Below are positions 61,040-64,000 of a stretch of 64,000 nt of DNA, one piece after another; within the stretch, counting starts at the first letter, position 1, and each line of letters starts with the position of its first letter. The stretch is from Bacillus infantis. GTDB lineage: Bacteria; Bacillota; Bacilli; Bacillales; Cytobacillaceae. The position numbers were made by a program, and so were the translations under genes. The stretch lies in NCBI RefSeq assembly GCF_020171945.1, contig NZ_JAIVAP010000009.1:1-64000 (forward strand). The letters are read 5' to 3'. Under the pieces are notes generated by a model, which did no database searches, had not been told where the DNA came from, and worked only from the letters and a program-made list of their open reading frames with translations.

Positions 61040-61456
61040 ATGGCAGACACAAAGCAGAAGGTGCTTGATATGTTCGAGAAATACAGCATCGGCACACTGG
61101 CATCCATCCGGAATGACAGGCCCTACAGCCGCTTTATGCTGTTTTTCCATGATGATCTGATTCTTTTTGCCGCGACAGACAAAGATGCCCATAAAGTAGA
61201 AGACATTGAGAAAAATCCGAATGTCCATATTCTGCTGGGGGTTGAACAGGGCGGATATGACGGGCCGTACTGTGAAATTGAAGCGAAAGCCTCCTTCGAG
61301 GATTCCAGCGAGCTGAAGGAGAAGTTCTGGAGCGAAAAGCTCAAAGACTGGCTCTCCGGCCCGGACGATCCGGACTACCTGCTCCTGAAAATGGAGCCTT
61401 CACTGATCCGCTATTTTGAAAAAGCGGGCGCGGAGCCTGAAGAGCTTTCTCTATAA
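61040..61456 (+). CDS. Pyridoxamine 5'-phosphate oxidase-fold general stress protein
   Basis: 138 aa from the ATG at 61040 (GAGGAG site). Split-barrel flavin-binding fold: YSIGTLASIRNDRPYSRFML, FFHDDLILFAATDKDAHKVE, NPNVHILLG, ending in a short helical tail. Matches the GSP26/YdaG-like group. B. subtilis YdaG is under SigB, but no clear SigB site was found here. Confidence 0.88.
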   Translation: MADTKQKVLDMFEKYSIGTLASIRNDRPYSRFMLFFHDDLILFAATDKDAHKVEDIEKNPNVHILLGVEQGGYDGPYCEIEAKASFEDSSELKEKFWSEKLKDWLSGPDDPDYLLLKMEPSLIRYFEKAGAEPEELSL

Positions 61457-61459
61457 AAA

Positions 61460-61503
61460 TAACAGGGGCGCATCCACATACCGGATCCGCCCCTGTTTTT
61501 ATT
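61460..61503. terminator. Bidirectional terminator
   Basis: AACAGGGGCG / CGCCCCTGTT stem between convergent genes, with T-runs. Confidence 0.85.
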
Positions 61504-61888
61504 ATGCTTCCACTAATGTGAATGTTTCTTCGATTTCTATGCTGTCTTTCACAGACTGGACCATGCTGCAGTTTTTGCGCGTCAGCTCCATCGCCTTTTG
61601 GATTTTCTCCTCTTTCAGACCTTTTCCAGTGATTGTGAAATGGACTGTGATTTTCGAAACCCGATTGGCTTCCTCTTCCACTCTTTCTGCTTCGGCACTG
61701 ATTTTGATATCCTCCACATCAATCCTCTGCTTTTCCAGAATCTTGCGGAGCACGCCTCCGCTGCACACTGCCACTGAGGAAACAAGCAGCTGATATGGCC
61801 TGAAGCCGTACTCCTCATCACCGGCTACATCCAGTTTTCCATAGCTCGTTTCCGTGAAAAAGCCGACATCCTTCATTGTAAATTCCAT
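61502..61888 (-). CDS. OsmC family protein
   Basis: 128 aa from the ATG at 61888 (GAGGAG site); a GTG nine bases upstream lies within it. OsmC/Ohr fold with the two reactive Cys: SSVAVCSGGVLRKILEKQRI and MELTRKNCSMVQSVKDSIE. Such proteins reduce organic hydroperoxides using thiols, though many members are uncharacterised. Alone on the minus strand. Confidence 0.9.
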   Translation of the reverse strand: MEFTMKDVGFFTETSYGKLDVAGDEEYGFRPYQLLVSSVAVCSGGVLRKILEKQRIDVEDIKISAEAERVEEEANRVSKITVHFTITGKGLKEEKIQKAMELTRKNCSMVQSVKDSIEIEETFTLVEA

Positions 61889-62037
61889 CGTTTCCACTCC
61901 TCTTTTCTCTTGTATGCAGTGATTATACTACTTTTTCTGCCATAGCTATGAGCAATACGCTCTTTTTTCCTTGCAAAGCCGCCGGGGAGCCGTTACCATC
62001 AATTTGGAAAGAACTTTTAGAAATTGAGGCCAACAAC

Positions 62038-63219
62038 ATGAATAAAGAAAACATGCGTTTTTGGATTTTAATCAGCATTGTGGCAATCTCAGGATTCAGC
62101 CAGGGCATGCTGCTTCCCCTTATTGCAATTATATTTGAAAATGACGGGCTGTCTTCAAGCTTGAACGGCCTGAATGCGACCGGCCTTTATGTCGGCATCC
62201 TGCTCGTCTCCCCTTTTATGGAGCAGCCTCTCCGGAAATATGGCTACAAGCCGGTCATCATTCTTGGCGGACTGCTTGTCATCGTATCATTAATCTTATT
62301 TCCATTATGGAAGTCATTCTGGTTCTGGTTCGTGCTCAGGCTCCTGATCGGGATCGGCGACCATGCGCTGCATTTCGGAACACAGACATGGATTACCAGC
62401 TTCTCGCCTGAACATAAGCGCGGCCGGAATATTTCCCTGTACGGACTGTTCTTCGGGGTCGGCTTTGCAGTCGGCCCGCTGATGGCGCCGCTCGTCAATG
62501 TGCATGAAACCCTGCCGTTCATCCTGTCATCGGTCCTCTGCCTGCTGGCATGGGTATTCCTGTTCCTTTTAAAAAATGACTATCCGGAGCAGACAATCGA
62601 GGTCAATTCGATGAAAAATACATTGAAGCGATTCTCCGCTGCCTTCAAGTATGCGTGGGTCGCCTTCCTGCCGCCGCTCGGCTATGGATTCCTGGAATCG
62701 TCCCTGAACGGCAGCTTCCCGGTCTACGGCCTGCGCATCGGGCTTGAGGTGAAAAGCGTCTCGGTTCTCTTGACGGCCTTTGCAATCGGCGGCATTGTCT
62801 TCCAGCTTCCGCTTGGGATCTTGAGCGATAAATTGGGGAGGCAGCGGATATTGACCATCATCCTTCTGTCGGGCTCCATCTTCTTTTTCCTGGCGAGCTT
62901 CCTGGAAGGAGCTGTCTGGGCATTGACGGCTACGCTATTCCTTGCCGGCATGGCGGTCGGCTCCACTTTTTCACTCGGGATCAGCTATATGACCGACCTG
63001 ATGCCAAAGGATCTGCTGCCGACCGGCAATCTGCTCTGCGGCATTGCCTTCAGCCTCGGAAGCCTGGCTGGCCCTTATCTGGGCGGCATCTTCATTCAAT
63101 TTTTCAAGAATATCTCATTCTTCAATATTATCAGCATGATGCTGCTCGTGATTTTCCTGGCTGTCCTGACCAACCGCGGAGCGGGGCAGAGGGCCGAACA
63201 GCATTCGCTGAGCCAGTGA
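62038..63219 (+). CDS. yfkF: MFS transporter YfkF
   Basis: 393 aa from the ATG at 62038 (GAGG, 8 nt). Twelve membrane helices; the conserved MFS loop is seen as RLLIGIGDHALHFGTQTW and HKRGRNISLYGLFFGVGFAV, and again LGILSDKLGRQRIL. Length matches B. subtilis YfkF, which lies beside yfkE/chaA. Substrate unknown; drug export has been proposed for relatives. Confidence 0.9.
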   Translation: MNKENMRFWILISIVAISGFSQGMLLPLIAIIFENDGLSSSLNGLNATGLYVGILLVSPFMEQPLRKYGYKPVIILGGLLVIVSLILFPLWKSFWFWFVLRLLIGIGDHALHFGTQTWITSFSPEHKRGRNISLYGLFFGVGFAVGPLMAPLVNVHETLPFILSSVLCLLAWVFLFLLKNDYPEQTIEVNSMKNTLKRFSAAFKYAWVAFLPPLGYGFLESSLNGSFPVYGLRIGLEVKSVSVLLTAFAIGGIVFQLPLGILSDKLGRQRILTIILLSGSIFFFLASFLEGAVWALTATLFLAGMAVGSTFSLGISYMTDLMPKDLLPTGNLLCGIAFSLGSLAGPYLGGIFIQFFKNISFFNIISMMLLVIFLAVLTNRGAGQRAEQHSLSQ

Positions 63220-63335
63220 GGTTTGCCTTCCTGGCGGGCCGGGTAAAAAGAAATATAGCCCATTTTTATTTTTTCCCCCTAACCCCCTTTTTAAATAAAA
63301 ATGACTATGATATGATAACGATACTAATCTAGAAA

Positions 63336-63405
63336 CCTATGCGAAAATGCTGTCCCCAAAAGAGGTAAATTCCTCCGGCGGGGGCAGCTTTCGTCGTTTA
63401 ATAGG
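63336..63405 (+). promoter_or_regulatory. Structured 5' leader of the P-type ATPase gene
   Basis: Nested pairing: CCTAT/ATAGG, CGAAA/TTTCG, GCTGTCCCC/GGGGGCAGC and GAGG/CCTC, all in the correct order, forming one long interrupted stem. No U-run follows. About 60 bp before the ATG. A second palindrome, TTCTCA-A-TGAGAA, lies at 63426-63438. Not matched to a riboswitch class. Confidence 0.45.
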
Positions 63406-63463
63406 GGTATTGATGTTGATTATTCTTCTCAATGAGAAACCGATAACCCAGGAGGGAATTCCA

Positions 63464-64000
63464 ATGACGACAGAAGCCAAAGCACTAATAGAACTCAAGC
63501 AAGAACAGGAAAGCCTGCTTCAAAGAATACTTCCCCATGCCGAGCTGATCGCCGCCATCCTGAGCGGGATCCTCATCCTTGCCGGCTGGCTGCTTGCGCG
63601 GAATGATATGGGGGCCGCCTCCATCACCTCCTATCTGCTTGCCTTTGTGATCGGCGGCTTTGCCAAAGCCAAGGAAGGCATCGAGGAAACGATCGAAAAC
63701 AAAGAATTGAATGTGGAAATGCTGATGATCTTCGCGGCCATCGGCTCGGCCATCATCGGCTACTGGACAGAAGGCGCCATCCTCATTTTCATTTTCGCCG
63801 TCAGCGGCGCCCTGGAAACGTACACGATGAACAAAAGCAATAAAGAAATTTCGTCCTTGATGGAGCTGCAGCCTGAGGAAGCCCTGCTTTTAACAGACGG
63901 CGGAGAAGAGCGTGTGCACGTATCCGAACTGAGCATCGGCGACCATATCCTTGTAAAGCCGGGAGAGCGTGTCCCTTCAGACGGTATGATCCTGAAGGGC
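63464..64000 (+). CDS. Heavy-metal-translocating P-type ATPase (5' part)
   Basis: First 179 residues; the gene runs off the right edge. ATG with GGAGGGAATT. The start lacks a metal-binding CxxC domain. Membrane segments HAELIAAILSGILILAGWLL and NVEMLMIFAAIGSAIIGYWT are followed by GAILIFIFAVSGALETYTMN and the actuator start LSIGDHILVKPGERVPSDGM. This is the plan of P1B ATPases of the ZosA/CadA type. The ion (zinc, cadmium, cobalt) cannot be told without the CPx motif. Confidence 0.9.
   Translation, partial: MTTEAKALIELKQEQESLLQRILPHAELIAAILSGILILAGWLLARNDMGAASITSYLLAFVIGGFAKAKEGIEETIENKELNVEMLMIFAAIGSAIIGYWTEGAILIFIFAVSGALETYTMNKSNKEISSLMELQPEEALLLTDGGEERVHVSELSIGDHILVKPGERVPSDGMILKG

Noticed and set aside
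1-64000. tRNA, rRNA or known riboswitch
   Set aside because: Scanned by eye for cloverleaf, T-box and common riboswitch motifs; none found. A covariance-model scan would be decisive.

Overview
The window looks like a chromosomal segment of a low-GC, spore-forming Bacillaceae (Bacillus sensu lato). The right half carries genes in close to the Bacillus subtilis yfj/yfk order: rlmD/yfjO-like, yfjP-like glycosylase, spore-cortex deacetylase pdaA, yfkAB, yfkD, chaA/yfkE and yfkF. Ribosome binding sites are strong and Bacillus-like throughout. No tRNA, rRNA or CRISPR array was seen.

Left edge (1-11.7 kb): the window opens inside a minus-strand group IIC intron whose 5' end abuts a GC-rich hairpin repeat. 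The same hairpin family (gagccAAGGGGTCTGTCCCCTTggctc type) recurs about nine times before 22.7 kb and nowhere later. Between the repeats lie a TetR regulator, an AKR/SDR pair with a divergent MarR regulator and two clear palindromic operators, a lipoprotein, remnants of an OLD-type ATPase and a frameshifted small gene, and a secreted protein. A three-gene replication cassette laid out like phage SPP1 genes 38-39-40 (initiator, helicase loader, DnaB-type helicase) follows. A 213-bp internal fragment of the lipoprotein gene reappears at 11.5 kb, set exactly between two hairpin repeats.

Accessory/defence island (11.9-36.3 kb, AT-rich): first comes a block whose parts all point to modified nucleotides: an Nmad3 protein, an EVE-like/HNH nuclease, a SauUSI-like PLD-helicase-DUF3427 enzyme, and a Nudix / second PLD-helicase / MazG-like operon. 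Next is a region punctuated by three copies (one intact, two decayed) of a cassette made of a small XRE regulator plus a 94-aa unknown protein. Between the copies sit an unrecognised three-gene operon (25.5-27.8 kb) and a BglII-like / ParB-like / SNF2-helicase / DUF3883 operon (28.9-33.4 kb). A divergent N4-cytosine-type DNA methyltransferase follows. These are the best candidates for undescribed systems.

36.4-42.6 kb: IS21 istB remnant, truncated ABC ATPase, intact yfmM (ABC-F), a DnaA-N-domain protein of unknown role, a broken small membrane gene, and a 78-bp-repeat protein whose C-terminus resembles an inactivated nuclease, divergent from an XRE regulator.

42.7-64 kb: ordinary chromosomal genes, mostly on the minus strand and each closed by a good terminator: rRNA methylation, DNA repair, cortex synthesis, class I fumarase, gamma-glutamyltransferase, YtxH protein with a SigB-like promoter, YfkAB, quinone/ring-cleavage enzymes, ChaA, YfkF, and the start of a heavy-metal P-type ATPase behind a structured leader. 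Two noncoding repeat regions stand out: six TATTTGCG units at exactly 20-bp spacing (47.7 kb) and a palindromic repeat cluster (56.5 kb).
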